Below, in pieces: positions 1 through 13,700 of a stretch of DNA of 64,000 bases (within the stretch, counting starts at the first letter, position 1; every line of letters begins with the position of its first letter). The DNA comes from Medicago truncatula (lineage: Eukaryota; Streptophyta; Magnoliopsida; Fabales; Fabaceae): the NCBI RefSeq assembly GCF_003473485.1, contig NC_053045.1, forward strand, positions 46,418,494-46,482,493, given 5' to 3'. The position numbers and the translations under genes were made by a program. The notes under the pieces were generated by a model. The model worked only from the letters and a program-made list of their open reading frames with translations, was not told the origin of the DNA and did no database searches.

Positions 1-473
1 TCATATAAGCTATAATACGTCTTCACAAGCTATTTTGGAAAATTTATAAAAATAAGCTGAAAACAGCTTATGAATGTCATAAGCTGTTTTCCCAAGTTTT
101 CTAAGTCAAGTGTTTATGCTAGTAGATAAGCGTAAATAATCAATTCCAAACAGACCGTTCTTGCCATTTACAATTTTGCTCTACCGTTTACCAATGACCC
201 TGATAATATAAATGGAGCAATTCTTCTATTGGCACAACACCAAATATAAATCATTTGGGCACACTCATATGAGAGTCACTTCAAATGAAAAATTTAAAAG
301 AGAATAAAATTAAATGATGTTGATTGATGTGATTTAATTAATTTTGTTTTTATTTTTTTCATTTATGTTTGGGTGTGCCCAAATATTTTTCATTTGGGGT
401 TGTGACCATAGTAGAATTGCTCATTTAAATGTATAAATCTTCGTTGTCATTAACCAGTTTGATGCATGTCTAA

Positions 474-1232
<759 letters not shown>

Positions 1233-1538
1233 GTTTGCTATGGTATTATGGAAGGAGCTGCTTATGTTTTTATTTTGGTCACCGTGTTTTTGTTTCTTTC
1301 CAGACTGTATTGTGGCATATTCAAAAGTTCTACATGAGTTTATTTAGATACAAGTTAAGAGTCAAATGAAAGTTTTTCATGTTTCTTCTATGATTTACAC
1401 TTTTGCGGATTTGATAAATTGCTTCATCTAATTTTTGTTTTGTTCTCTCATGTTTACTTTATACCGTATGAGAATTAGTACTTAATGGCATTGGTATAAT
1501 TACCATTGAAATATCAATGGCTGTGAAATTCCTAGTTA
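1233..1538. other. RPS14 3' UTR and downstream spacer
   Basis: AT-rich, no ORF of note. It should contain the RPS14 3' UTR and polyadenylation site, and it runs up to the Helitron terminus at 1539. I see no further gene. Confidence 0.5.
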
Positions 1539-2800
1539 CTAGTATAGTGACCCGTGTCAGCACGGGGAAATAAAAATCTTTTTTGATCAAATGTATAGAT
1601 TTTAAATTCGATATGAAATATCTAAACATTGCATATAACGATAAAAATATCTGGATTATTATACTTGTACTAATTATTTGTAGTATAAGATTCACTCATT
1701 GTTAAACTTAGCATATGTAGTCGGTAAATGCAAACGTTTAATTTTTTTACAAAGGTTTCACGATACACAACATCTGTGGTCTCCTTACAAACATTATTAT
1801 CGTCATCCAGGATGAGCAGCTTTAGACCTTTTCTTGAAGTTACCCGAGAGACAGCGACATAAAGTTGTCCATGCGTGAACACAGGCTTATGAAGCTAAAA
1901 CTCCATTCAAGATAAAGATTGACCTTGGCTTTTATTTATTGTCATTGCAAAACAAAGCGTCAAAGGAAATTGCCTGCGCCTGAATTTGAAGGGTAGTCCT
2001 GGATCATTCAGAATAAAATTCATCCTGGGAATGAATACCCTAGTACCTGCCCTTTTTCCTGTAATTACGGTAGCAACTATCGTGCTCTTCCCTAGATGTG
2101 TAACTTTCAGCCTAGTACCATTACACAGTCCATTGACCTGATCGATGTTTCTCATCAGCATAACTGGACATCCCACCTTTAGTTTCAACCTGTGATTTGG
2201 AATTCCAGAGCTCTTAATACCATTAAGAAATTTTGGTGTGAACCACTCGCTTTGGACATCAGAATTTTCACCCGATCTAAAAATAGAATCAGAGCTTAAA
2301 TACTCTTTCTCTTCACCTGGAATCAGCGACATCATAAATTCGTTAACATGCTCAATTGAATCAAGCGTTGGTGCGAGTATTCCCCTTTCTTGGAAAAATA
2401 GTTGGTCACCAAGGTTATCATTTAGATCGGGATACACAAAGTCTATAAGTGACATCAACGGATTTGTTGTGTCTGATATCAGCAAATCTTCAGGAATTTC
2501 TACCTTCATTTCACCATTGTCACCCAAAGCATCGTTGCCGTCTCCAATTGAGAGTATCCACTTGCAAAAATTAGCAATTTCTTCCTGCTCTGCAGGTACC
2601 GAAGATGCACCCAATCTCATATTAACAGTAAGCCTCAACACATTACAATAAGCCCATATCTTTGACGAATTGACCGAGGCATTAACAATATCCGGTCTCG
2701 TTCCTCCTCAGACAACAGTTAATATCTGCCTAAAATCACCACCTAAAACTACAGTCAATATCTGTCATTCCACCAAGCGTTGGTGCGAGTATCCGGCCTC
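1539..2800 (-). mobile_element. Helitron 3' part, 5' end not found
   Basis: On the minus strand the element ends in CTAG at 1542-1539 followed by T (1538), the Helitron 3' rule (CTRR before host T). Just inside is a short hairpin: plus-strand CCCGTG at 1551-1556, loop TCAG, CACGGG at 1561-1566. The interior carries a decayed PIF1-type helicase in the matching orientation. No typical 5' TC terminus was recognised at higher coordinates, so the element is probably truncated. It lies tail to tail with RPS14, about 300 bp past its stop. Confidence 0.8.
1670..2770 (-). pseudogene. Helitron PIF1-like DNA helicase pseudogene
   Basis: Remnant of the C-terminal helicase half of a Helitron RepHel protein. 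Reading down from about 2770 on the minus strand, a GGDFRQIL block (helicase motif III type) comes first. Next is a NASVNSS...VLRLTVNMRLG block. Further on are HRLKLKVGCPVMLMRNID, LCFAMTINKSQGQSLS and THGQLYVAVSRV, the last motifs of PIF1 family helicases. One frame joins the 2641-1907 and 1882-1670 stretches, but it is interrupted by in-frame TGA at 1909-1907 and TAG near 1897-1895. Another TGA follows the GGDFRQ block. A repeated AAGCGTTGGTGCGAGTAT at about 2364 and 2776 shows internal rearrangement. The Rep domain is absent. Dead copy. Confidence 0.88.
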
Positions 2801-3464
2801 ATTCCTACTTATGTTGATTGTAATTTGTAAACTTTGTTATGGATGTTTTCAATGGTTTTTTGTAGTTGCGCTAATAAAATCAATTTACCTTAGTTTAGTT
2901 ATGCGATGTTAGTTGACCTATTTTAAAATTTGACATATTTGGTCTAAAATATGGCCATATGATATTTGAAGTTTTGAAGGGAATATCGAGGTTGAGTTTT
3001 TTTGTCATGAAATCACATTCTACATTATTTAAAACATTACAGATTTAATAAAAATGACAATGACAAAGGGACCAATTTTTAAAATAGAGGGTATGTGAAA
3101 TGGTGAAAATACTGAACCAAACTTGCAATTGAACAGACAAAATTGTATAAGGTACCTTTTAAACACTAGAAAAAATACAATGTTTTTTTTATGTATGCAA
3201 ATAAATTATCATTCAACAATTTATCTCTCCTACTATTGTGGATTTACAAATAAGTGTTATGTAGGAAGACATAAGTGTTATTTAGGAAGACATAAGTGTT
3301 ATTTTTTTATTTCCAATAAATCTAAACCATTGAATTTTTTTAAAATTCTAATGGTAAAATATAAGTGGTACACCGGTGAGGGACTTAATTGCTCCTTCAC
3401 CCTAGAATCCATCTCAATATATATGTGAAAGCAACAAATAATAACGGAATAAGCATATGTTAAC
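2801..3464. other. AT-rich spacer
   Basis: No convincing gene. It holds a short direct repeat of AGGAAGACATAAGTGTTA near 3263-3300. It may include the lost 5' part of the Helitron, but no terminus is visible. Confidence 0.4.
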
Positions 3465-4549
3465 CATAGTTTTAAAACTCGGCTCAACCATCGACTTGAC
3501 AAAGGTATTGGGTCACTGGGTTAATGGTCGAACCATTGAGTCACTGGTTGAACCGCATGACTTAACCAGATTAAATCGGATGACTCGATCGAATAACTTG
3601 GTCTCTATATTAAACTTGTTTATGTAATATTAAATTAGGTTGAACAAGATGAATCAATCTCTAAAAATTTCAATTTTTTAAATTAGTTAAAAACTCCTAA
3701 TTTTCTATATTCTTATTTTCTTTCTCCTTTTAAAATTTTCAAAATTAGGCTGTATATAAATGTTAATCGGAAGGAATGATGTCACACGTTTAAAAATATA
3801 AATACTTGCAACCAAAAAAATATGCATTCAAAAAACAAAAAAAGACAAACAAAAAGCTAAAATAAAAAAAAGAATATAAAAGTTGACCCGAGTCTAAGAG
3901 AAAAAAGGCCCAAGCCCATTGATCTCTCTCAAGGCATAACCCTAATTATAAAACCAACATTTTTTTTTTTGAAAAATGATATTTGAACAACCATTTTTTG
4001 ACAATTTTTGTGACAACTTTCTCTCTCATACTCACATGATTATTCTACTTTCTCTCTCTATTGCTTTGATTTTTGTGCCACTATTTAAATTTCTTTGTAA
4101 AATTTGGTTGTCCAACAAGTTGTCACAATAAATGGTTATACAAATAACATTGCTCTTTTTTTTTACAAACAACACGTCTCTTAGTTATTTGCAGCCGCCG
4201 TTACATTTTGATTTTCCCCTTGTGCGATTCAAACACAGCGCAGCTTCTTTCTTGATGCTTCTTCTTCAATTGTTTTGTTTTCTATTTCATGTATTTCTTC
4301 TCTATACCTCTTTCTCCCTTCCTTTTCAGAAATTAATTTGAGCGACATCAATTTTTTGTTGTGCGATCTGCGATGGTGTTTGACCCGGTCCGAGTTGTAG
4401 AAACCGTCGGTTCATCGGTTTATTGAAAAAACCGGACGAGTCGTCCGATTCACACTGGGTCAAATGCATGACTGATCTAACTACTTACTTGAATCGGTTC
4501 TACCACCGGTTCACGGTTCGACTGGCCGGTGCTGGGTTTTAAAACAATG
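3465..4549. mobile_element. hAT-like non-autonomous transposon with 8-bp TSD
   Basis: Perfect 8-bp target-site duplication ATGTTAAC at 3457-3464 and 4550-4557. The element begins CATAGTTTTAAAAC, and its right end, read on the other strand, begins CATTGTTTTAAAAC. Both subterminal regions are rich in CCGGTTC/GGTTGAACC-type motifs. An 8-bp duplication is the hallmark of the hAT superfamily. No transposase ORF is present, so this is a non-autonomous derivative. A smaller foldback element is nested inside at 3974-4155. Confidence 0.8.
3974..4155. mobile_element. Nested foldback MITE
   Basis: The left arm has ATATTTGAACAACCATTTTTTGACAA. The right arm, read from about 4155 on the minus strand, has GTTATTTGTATAACCATTTATTGTGACAA. 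The arms are imperfect inverted repeats around a T/C-rich centre. It sits inside the hAT-like element, so it inserted later. Written motifs are partial. Superfamily not assigned. Confidence 0.6.
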
Positions 4550-4611
4550 ATGTTAACATATCTATCCGATTTTATATACAAACAAATAATATTTTTTGAA
4601 ATCGAATAACT

Positions 4612-4825
4612 TATTGGGTGTGTTTGGTTTGCAAAACAACTAGTATTGGACAGAACAGTATAAGATAGAACAGTACTACAACACAACACAAAACATATTT
4701 TGGTATTTTATACAACTTGTGCGTGGGACAAAAAATTATGCTGTGGTTTGGTGAGGGACAAATATGAGTTGTTCTGTTCTGTCATGTCCTTCATTCTTTT
4801 AGCAAATCAAACGCACCCATTTAAT
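4612..4825. mobile_element. Foldback MITE upstream of NRPB7
   Basis: The left arm starts TTGGGTGTGTTTGGTTTGC. The right arm, read on the minus strand from about 4825, starts TAAATGGGTGCGTTTGATTTGC. It is about 210 bp with no coding capacity. It lies roughly 130 bp before the probable NRPB7 transcript start, so it may sit in or next to the promoter. Confidence 0.6.
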
Positions 4826-4939
4826 TTATCTATAATAGAGTCTTATAGCAAATATAGTCTAAATATATCAATTATTCTGTAAATAAAAAATCGATTCTAT
4901 AGATATATGAAAAACAAAAAAAATCCCCAAACAAGTCTA

Positions 4940-5551
4940 AAATAAAAACCGTGATTCCTCTCTCACTTCTTCCCCCGCAGTTCTTAGCTTCATCAACGAA
5001 CAAGGTTCGTGTCTACTCTCTAGTTTCCCTATTTTCCTCTCCCCTATCTTTTCGAATTGAAGTGCGAAAACAGCGACTAGCCTTTTCTCCATCACTTCAA
5101 GAGAGTAACGAGGGTTAACACTCTAATTAACCACATATTCAGTTAATATTAGTTATTGCATAAGCAAATATTACAATCGAAGAGCAAATTAGGCTAAACT
5201 CTGTTTATTACTTCACAAAATTACCCGAACAATGAACTGTTACTAGGGCACACTTTCTCTCTAATTTCATATCCATTGAATTTCATCGACAACTTGTGAT
5301 TTTTTTTTATTCGTTTAACTTACTATGTTATTTTCATTAGCGTTGGGAATTTGGGTACATTCATATATATCTTTTCATCTTTCTTTCATTGTTTGAAATG
5401 AAGTTAGTTGGATTTTTATTCGATTTAGGGTTTATATGGTTTTGACTGTTTTTTTTTTTTTTTTTTATGGTATTCTTTGAATCTACTCTTATTATTTGTT
5501 TTGTGGCCACAAGTAACTGTTCAGGTTCGGTGAGAAGGGAGAGAAAAGAAA
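4940..5551 (+). promoter_or_regulatory. NRPB7 promoter-proximal region and 5' UTR intron
   Basis: A CT-rich leader near 4955-5004 ends in CAAG followed by GTTCGT, a plausible donor at 5005. A matching acceptor TTCAG at 5520-5524 precedes the coding exon by 27 bp. This gives a 5' UTR intron of about 520 bp, a common arrangement in plant housekeeping genes. Inferred from splice signals only. Confidence 0.5.
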
Positions 5552-8489
5552 ATGTTTTTCCACATAGTGCTGGAGCGAAACATGCAACTGCATCCACGCT
5601 ACTTTGGGCGTAACCTTCGTGATAATCTTGTTTCCAAGCTAATGAAAGATGTCGAAGGCACTTGCAGGTGATTCACCTTAAGATCATTTCACTCTTTTTT
5701 ACAAAACCATAGTTCTAGTAATTAAACTTAGGACAAAAGATGCCATCACTTGAGATTTTTTCACTAACAGACTACTACTTGAAGAATATGTACTATGTTG
5801 TCTTTGATTTCTTTTCAATTTTGTTTTTGTTTATCATTTGAAGAAGACAAATTAAATAGAACTGCACTTTGAGCATTACTTGATGATGGAAACAATTTCA
5901 ATTGAAATAAAGGGCCAGTAGAACAGTAACAGACCTCTTTAACCCCAAACTAACAATATCTGTGATAAGCCTTTTTGTGTCTTGGACTAATTTTGTTTGG
6001 AAATAAACCTGTAATAATTTGGATCAAACTGTTTCTGTTTTGGACTTTGTGGTGATGCAATTTTTGGGCTTTCAACTATTACGCAGTGGACGACATGGAT
6101 TTGTGGTGGCGGTGACGGGAATTGAGAACATTGGCAAAGGAATAATTCGGGATGGGACCGGATTTGTGACATTTCCGGTTAAGTACCAATGTGTTGTCTT
6201 TAGACCATTTAAGGGAGAGATCTTAGAAGCTGTTGTTACCATGGTGAACAAGGTTTATGCAATTCCTTTCCCCTGTCTCTACATTTTACTCATTAGCTTT
6301 ATCTAGGTGTCTGACTCTGCTGTGTTGATAAAGTGGTTTATATTATTGAGTTCTGTTTGTACAGATGGGTTTTTTTGCTGAAGCTGGACCAGTTCAAATC
6401 TTCGTTTCCAACCATGTAAGTTCTTTTATAACCTTTGACAAAAGGCCTCTATCATCATCTTCACCTTACACACTTGTACCTAAGATACTGTTATTATTGT
6501 TCTTCATTTTAAGCCCTAAAATCATGATTCTCATTTATTGAACTTGAGATTAGAGTAGTAAAAGACATAACCTGTCTTAAGTTATTCTTTCATATTGAAA
6601 AATTAAATGCACATTCCAAAAAAAAGAATTACGGAATGCTGTCCAAACTTGTTGAACTCAAGTTGCATAAGCACTTATGTTCTTCTGATTTCTGAATAAT
6701 GGAAAAGAAATCGACTTCTTGTTTTGTCATTTGTCATATTGACTATATAGTATTTACACTAGAGATCATTATCTCCAATGCAATTCCTCTTTTAGATGTC
6801 TGTATGAAAATGGTTTTCATTGATTTCTTGCTAGGTTTGAAAAAAGGATAATTTGCAAGCTTTGAACTGTGACCCGAGTTTAGTCTCCCCCGTAGCTATT
6901 CTGTTTTGCCTTTGCTACTATTTCCTCATGTATTTTTGTCTTGATCAGACCCTTTTTTCTCCTTTCAGTTGATTCCAGATGATATGGAATTCCAGACTGG
7001 AGACATGCCAAACTACACTACTTCAGATGGATCGGTACATATCATTTATAATAATTTCTCATTGAAGAGGAAGAGAGCAATTTTTTTTTTTAGGTGTTCA
7101 ATTTAATGTGTTTTCTTCTGTTTTTGGCTTTGATCGTTTGTTTTTTTGCAGGTTAAGATTCAGAAAGACAGTGAAGTGAGGCTAAAGATAATTGGGACTC
7201 GAGTGGATGCTACTGAAATTGTAAGCCTGTATATATTGCAGCTTTTAGTTTGCTTTTATTTATGTTGTTAAGCTCCATCAGTTTTATGTGAAATTATACT
7301 TTTAAGAAATTCAAATTAATAGGATATGAAAGCACTGTGGTCTGTGCCAGATATAGCTTTCATTTCTTGCAGGTCTGCTTACTAGTACAAATTGCTAGAG
7401 AACGGCCTTAGTTTATGATAGTTTGATTTTTAAGTTCATGGTAGGACCCTTGGGCCTTATGACACAGGTGATCCAATTATAAAAGCAAATATGAATAGAC
7501 CCACTACATGGTAGGTATACACGAGCAGGGGAAGACTGGGGTCAGTGGGGAATAGTGGAAGTTAGTTATGAGGGGTCCCTAGATTTTATTTGAAGGAGGG
7601 AGAGTCTAGGTGTGAGGGTATTCCGGATTATGCTATTGAGCTGGGTAGGAGATAATATCTCTCTGGTTAGGAGTCACTGACTCTGGATGTACTTTTATTT
7701 TCATTGTAGAGCTAGATCTCATTTCCTTTTATGAAATAATGCACTGTCGCATTGCTCATAACTGTCGGTTTCTATCAGTTTATATGATTCACAGGCTTAG
7801 CAGTAGTGATCTGTACATACCATAAAAGTGGCGATAAATTTATGCTAGTGTTTTACCACTTGGTTAATCTTTTATCACCACCATTCCAACAACCATGTCA
7901 ACAGTGATCAACATGGAATGTGAAAGTGACTACCAAGTATAGGTTAATCTTTTATCACTTTTGTGGTTTGCAAGAATCATTCTTCATGACTGCTCCATGC
8001 TGCAATTTTACTTTACTACGGTAGTAAGATGCAGAACATGGTAGAACTAGTTGATGTTACTTGTCTGATTATTGTTCCTATTTCCTTGCATGATTATCCT
8101 GTAAGATGTCTTAATTAACTCGTGATAGTGATGGCCTCGCAGCCTAGTTACCGTTTTAGCATTAGATAATGTTTTTTTTCCAATATTTCTTAATGAGAAT
8201 CAAGTATACTCTTGCACATGCTAAGCCTATTTTTTCATTCCCCTCACTCTCCCTTAGGGCTATAACACGAATACAATGAACACTGACCAGTGCAACTCTT
8301 CAGTTTCTCATAGCTATTAAATTATTTTTCCTTTGATCTTTTGTATATAACTATTTATCATGTTTTATGGTTTCACTATCTTCAAGAACTCATTTATTTA
8401 ATGTTACATATTATCCACTTTTGCAGTTCTGCATAGGTACCATTAAAGACGATTTCTTGGGTGTGATCAACGACCCTGCAACAGTTTAA
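5552..8489 (+). CDS. NRPB7: DNA-directed RNA polymerase II subunit 7
   Basis: Subunit Rpb7, which pairs with Rpb4 to form the stalk of RNA polymerase II and helps initiation and RNA binding in the nucleus. Coding exons are 5552-5667, 6087-6252, 6365-6415, 6969-7034, 7152-7220 and 8427-8489. They total 531 nt, giving 176 residues, the length of Arabidopsis NRPB7. The start [20 protein letters not shown] is the Rpb7 N-terminal domain. The C-terminal half from about residue 80 ([20 protein letters not shown]) is the S1/OB RNA-binding domain. It ends [13 protein letters not shown]. All splice sites are GT-AG. The last intron (7221-8426) is the longest and holds a 17-bp direct repeat GGTTAATCTTTTATCAC at 7862 and 7942. 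No defect is seen. Confidence 0.96.
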
Positions 8490-10748
8490 ATTCACCTTTA
8501 TGTACCCTTCTATCGTATAGTTTTAGTGGCATACACCTGATACTCATCATGTTGGTGTAACTCTGTTGCATAAATTACCAGAGTTACTTAGTTGATGTAT
8601 CAAATTCTCTTATTGATTACAATTTGTGTATGAATATTTTCTATCTGTCAATGTCAATTACCTTTGTGCTGTACCCATAATTAATGGCAATATTTTCAGT
8701 CCTTCCTTTTACTAAAAAACACTGCATTATTTGTTTACTATTTGGGTCAAGAATTAATTTTTGGGAAGCAACGCAAAGTAAGATGTCCGGGTACTTTTTT
8801 TTGTTGGAACAAACAGGTACTATTTTAATACGAAATGAATCCCTTCCTGCCTTAATTTATCCGGCAGTTTCTCTTGTCGTTGGATTAATCCAACGGTTTA
8901 GTGGTAAACAGAGAAAGTGTGTGTGGTTCATTTTCGACTTTCATGGGTTTTCTTCACTTTCGACTTTCATGGGTTTTCTTCACCTGCTGTTGTTGTTCTC
9001 GAGTTTTTTACAATACAAGAATGGTGATTTCAGTCACCCAAAATACAAATAAATTGAATCAATGTCACCCAAAATACAAATAAGTTGAATCAATCTTCAC
9101 CACACAACCTAGAAACAACATCTGCCCCATATGTTATATTTGACAAAAACAGTAAAGGAAAAGAACAGTATAGGAGACACAAGCTGTACATAGATCCTAT
9201 TTCAGTGGCTTTTTACACAAAATCGGTGAATTGATTTTTCGGGTGTTATGCGGTTTCTACTCAAACCCAGTTGTTAGCTCCTCCATGGTAGGTGGGATTG
9301 TGATTCTGTTTCCTAGTGGTGAGTTTGACATTGTTAAAAAAAAAAAAAAAGATTCCAATTTCTAACAGGCAAAAGAGATGATGCAATGAAGAAATCCCAC
9401 AACAGCAATGCGAGGGATGAAGAAATCTCACAATTCTCACAAAAAATTAGCCCACCCGTTATCTTTCCAGTGACATTGCCGTTTTTATCTTACCTTTTGA
9501 CTCTCAGCCGTTGGATCAATGCAGTAGAGATGGTATTAGACAATGGGACAAGAGAGGATCTGGATCCATTTTAATAGTATAGTATATTTATTTTGCTTAT
9601 GTGTTTAAAGTATATAGTATTTTTCGTTCATAAGAAATGACATGTTACATTATGGGGGGTAAAGAAAATCATTGTCAATGTAATTTAATAGAATTTAAAT
9701 TGTTCCTAAAAGGCAGTAAAGTCGCGAGTTCAACTTCTGTTATCGGTATGAGAACCAATGTCGGTGTAATTTAATGGAATTCAAATTGTTTCAAAAAGAA
9801 ATCGTAAGGGTTATAAAAAGAAAAGAATAGTTTAAATACTTTTTTGAACTTAATTCCTAACGGTTCTTAGGAAAATAGTAACATGAAGTTCAATTGGACA
9901 GTAAAGAAGTTCCGATCAATGATTGCTGCTGCTAGGATTTAAACTCAGGTTTTCCAACTAGAGTCCAACAACTTGAGATTAACAACTGCTTCAATACCTG
10001 AGCTTTATTTTAAATTTAACAACAAATCACTTCAGACAAAAAAAAACAATGATTTTTAATGCTAATAATTATTTTACAAAAAAAATTGTATTTAAATTTA
10101 AATTTGAGGTTAATCTAGAGATATGCAATATCAATATAAACAATGTTAAGCTGTCAAAGAGACTTCTCCCCCCACTCCACTCTAAAAAATCAATTCCATC
10201 TGATAGCACCGTCCTGGACAGGCAAACACAGTCTTTCCACCTATGGAACGGTGTATCGGGAGAAAACCATGGTTTATTCCTATCCACAGACAGTACAAGA
10301 GTTTTTTAGAAATGGTTAGGGGATAAAAGCAGCTATATTTGAACCAACGCTTTTGGGACCTCTGATGGATAGGTTTCTGGCTTTAGAGCTTTTGCCCTTT
10401 TGGAATGAATTCCAACTTTTACAAAAACAAAAACTGCCGAGGCTTAGAACACAATGGTTAGGAAGTCGTCTTCTCCAATGATAAATTTAAAACAAAAGAT
10501 ATCCACCTATGAGAAGTTATATATGAATATAAACTAAAAACAAAAAATATCCACCTAGTATGCGACAAATTTTTTAATAAGCATAGTGATTAAGAAAGTT
10601 CTTGACAAAAGATTAAACTAACTGACCAACCACATGCCTGCTTTTTACCCCAGCAATTTTTGCCGGCATGTGGAAGGGGCCGTAACAATTTCACAAGTTC
10701 CTTGGTCTCTTCCATTCAAGTGAGTAGATTGGACCACAAGGTTAAGAC
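8490..10748. other. Intergenic spacer between NRPB7 and ESF1
   Basis: No gene that I can support. It contains the NRPB7 3' UTR at the left, short tandem duplications near 8930-9085, a repeated TGTAATTTAATRGAATTYAAATTGTT block at about 9680 and 9767, and a possible tRNA-like SINE remnant near 9900-10000. The ESF1 3' UTR should lie just below 10748. ORFs at 8684, 9386 and 10049 show no family features. Confidence 0.5.
8931..9085. repeat. Two short tandem duplications
   Basis: A 26-bp unit containing TTTCGACTTTCATGGGTTTT is present twice at about 8932-8983. A 31-bp unit containing GTCACCCAAAATACAAATAA is present twice at about 9033-9094, with one mismatch. Confidence 0.75.
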
Positions 10749-13700
10749 CTAGTGCTTCCTTTTCTTAAATTGTGATTTTCCAGCTTTCTTTGTATTGACA
10801 TCAGAGGATAGCTGGATTTGCTTTGATTTCATCTTAATCGATTTAACCAAAGATGATAACTCCAATTTATCTTGCTTTGATTTCAAATCATCTGACACTT
10901 CTTCCCCACCCTTCAGCTTCGCACCAGAACCATCAGAAGACAACTGTGTTTCTTTCGGAAACTTCACGTGCTCCCTTTCTACCGACAATTCTTCACGACC
11001 CTTCTGCTGCTTCTGTGCCAGCTGCCTGGCATACACGGCACTCCTGCAATCAACAAAAATTATATTTAGAAAGGAAAGAGAAAGAGTTTACTACATGAAA
11101 ATAGGCATATACAAGTTTCTTGAATAGCAGGAAGTACAATTATAGGGAGCAAAGACCATTCCAATCTTAGCAACATAAATGTTATCTTTGAGTTAGACAA
11201 GATAATATTGAGATTTTGATTTAACTAAGAAATTTTTTGGTGCCAGCTGAATGTAACCATCATGCCAAGAAATAATTTTCAATATTTTACAACATTATCC
11301 CAAGTTTACCCCATCAGAGTGAAATAGTAGTGATAAAAAAATATCGAAGAACTTCATACTGTTTCTGTGCTATCTACAATAAAGTTTTTATCTATGTCAT
11401 AAAATACCTTTTAAATTGTGGATCGGTGGGATCAATAGCAAAGTCAGCTGAGAAGATAGATGCAAAACGTGGATCATCAAATGCATTGTTTGGTATTTTC
11501 CCCTCATCAATAGCATTCTCCGCCTTTTTGCCCTTGCCTTTTTTAAACTTCAGATTATATCCCTTGAGACCAGTACCTGTCCCCTTGTCATCAGCAAGCA
11601 ACAGTTCAAGCTCTTCTTTGCTTGCTTTGGCTACCCCATCCATATCTTGGAGCTTATGATCCTTGTCATTTTTACTTTCTGCCTTCTTCTTCTTTTTCTT
11701 AATATCAGGTTCCTCATCAATGAAGAAGTCATCTGCGTCTTCAGTAGCTTCATGATCAGTATTATCGCTATCATCATCTGATGATGAATGCTTTGATTTG
11801 TTTTTCCTGGCTTTCTTTTTCTCACGTTTTTTCCTCAGACATTCTTCCCAAACTGTTCTTGATTTTTTATCCTTCTTTTCCATAATATGTTTGCTTATAT
11901 CTTGCAAACCTGTATTGAAGGTCACCTCCATATCCATGGCATCATCATCTCCATCTTCATCTGAATTATTGTCAAGCAAGGCAAGATACTTATTATCTTT
12001 TTTTCTAGGCCGCTCATCAGTCTCATTGTTATCCTCACTATCATCACTATCACTCACATCAGAAGCTATTAATTCATCCATTTCCAACTGAGCCAGCTGT
12101 CACAATAGAAAGGAAAAGAAAAAAACTTAAAGCTTTAGGACACAGCTTATTACAAAGCAAATTGCATGAAATAAATAATATAAATTCATTACATAAAGAA
12201 TATCAGTGGTCCCCAATTTCTTCTACCACACAGATACATAACAATTAACAAAAAAAGACAAGTACAGGATACATCTGTACTAGTTATTAAGGGACAAAAG
12301 AATGGCTGTATATTGTGAGCGTATATGTATGTGCATTGCATGGATATATTTCCATCGCAGCATCAAATTTGATAATTTCGTAAATGTGAATACTATTTGG
12401 AAATGACTAAATAAAAAATGAGGTAACTACTCAGAGGTTCCAAAACTAACACCACACAAGATTTTTCCAAGATAGAAATTTATCAACACAGTATACAATA
12501 CATTAAGACAGAATGCTGACCTGTTCGTCAGTGAATTTCCGCTTCAAAGTATTTGCTCGAAGAGGTTCATCCTCATCCCAAGTAAGTTCAACTTTACTGT
12601 GCTGAAGTGCCCGAGAATAGAAATCTTTGTTCTCGTAGTTTGCAGGTATCTAAGAAGAGAAATGAGTCAATATCTTCCTATTCTATTATAATCCACGATA
12701 CAGCGTATATATAAATGTTAAATACCTCTGATGCAACATCCTTAGGAGGCTGTTTGAATTCCATATCGTCTGGAATAAACCTTAAGTCAAGTGGATTCGA
12801 TGAGTGTTCAAACTCAACACCATCATTTTCTTTGTAAATGTGATCTGCTGTGGCACTTGAGTCACATTCCACCAAAGCAAAATAGTACCTAGAGAGCCAA
12901 ATAAAGATTCAAGTTAGAAAAACATGGTGGTAAGAGAAAAAGGGAGATGGGCACGTCAAAATAGTAAACATGGAATAACAATAATATGAGTGACATGTGA
13001 TACGGGTGCATAGCAATGTGTGTTTCACTATTTCCCATGTGTTCCGGGAAATATAATCTCCATAAAACAAAGCGTAATGACATGACAACATTGCTGACCA
13101 CATAGACGCATTCTAGATCATAAGAAAGGAGGATAACAAAGATAGGAAGGAACAAAATTTATAAAACTTCACACATTAAATTTCCCACTTGACAATATCA
13201 GCGTGTAAAATATTTTCGGAACATTATAGCACAAGACTTAAACCTTGATATAATGAATGGTTAAAGGGAAAAAAAATTACTAAATGACCAGAAACAGTAG
13301 CACTAGAATTTAAAACCATGCTTGATTCAAGTTGAAAGTAAATCTGACAGCTTAATGTTAATCTATACGCCATTCAAGCAAATATATCACAACACGAATC
13401 AGTTTTATTGTTATTCACCTCATCCTGCTCTTCTCATATGCACGCAGCTTCTCATTGTCAGAATCACTATCATGAAAATCTTCTTCATCAGTCTCTTCTT
13501 CCGCACTACCGTCTTCATCACTTCTTTTATTTTCACCATCAAATAGACCAACAGGCCCTTTTACTTCCTCCTCATTCATACGTTGAAGGCCAAACTCGGT
13601 TGGATAAATAGTTACCGATTTGATCAGTCCACTAGTTGGGGCTAATGAACTAAATAATACATACAAGTCAACAGCCTACAGCCAAAAAAAACACAAACAA

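Noticed and set aside
2238..2651. 137-codon plus-strand ORF
   Set aside because: It is the antisense shadow of the Helitron helicase, whose motifs are clear on the minus strand.
3220..3245. TCTCTCCTACTATT as a Helitron 5' end
   Set aside because: It is on the wrong strand for the Helitron at 1539-2800, and nothing else supports it.
11798..12091. Plus-strand ORFs over ESF1 (also 10795-11127 and 11330-11659)
   Set aside because: Phe/Ser-rich antisense of the acidic, lysine-rich ESF1 exons.
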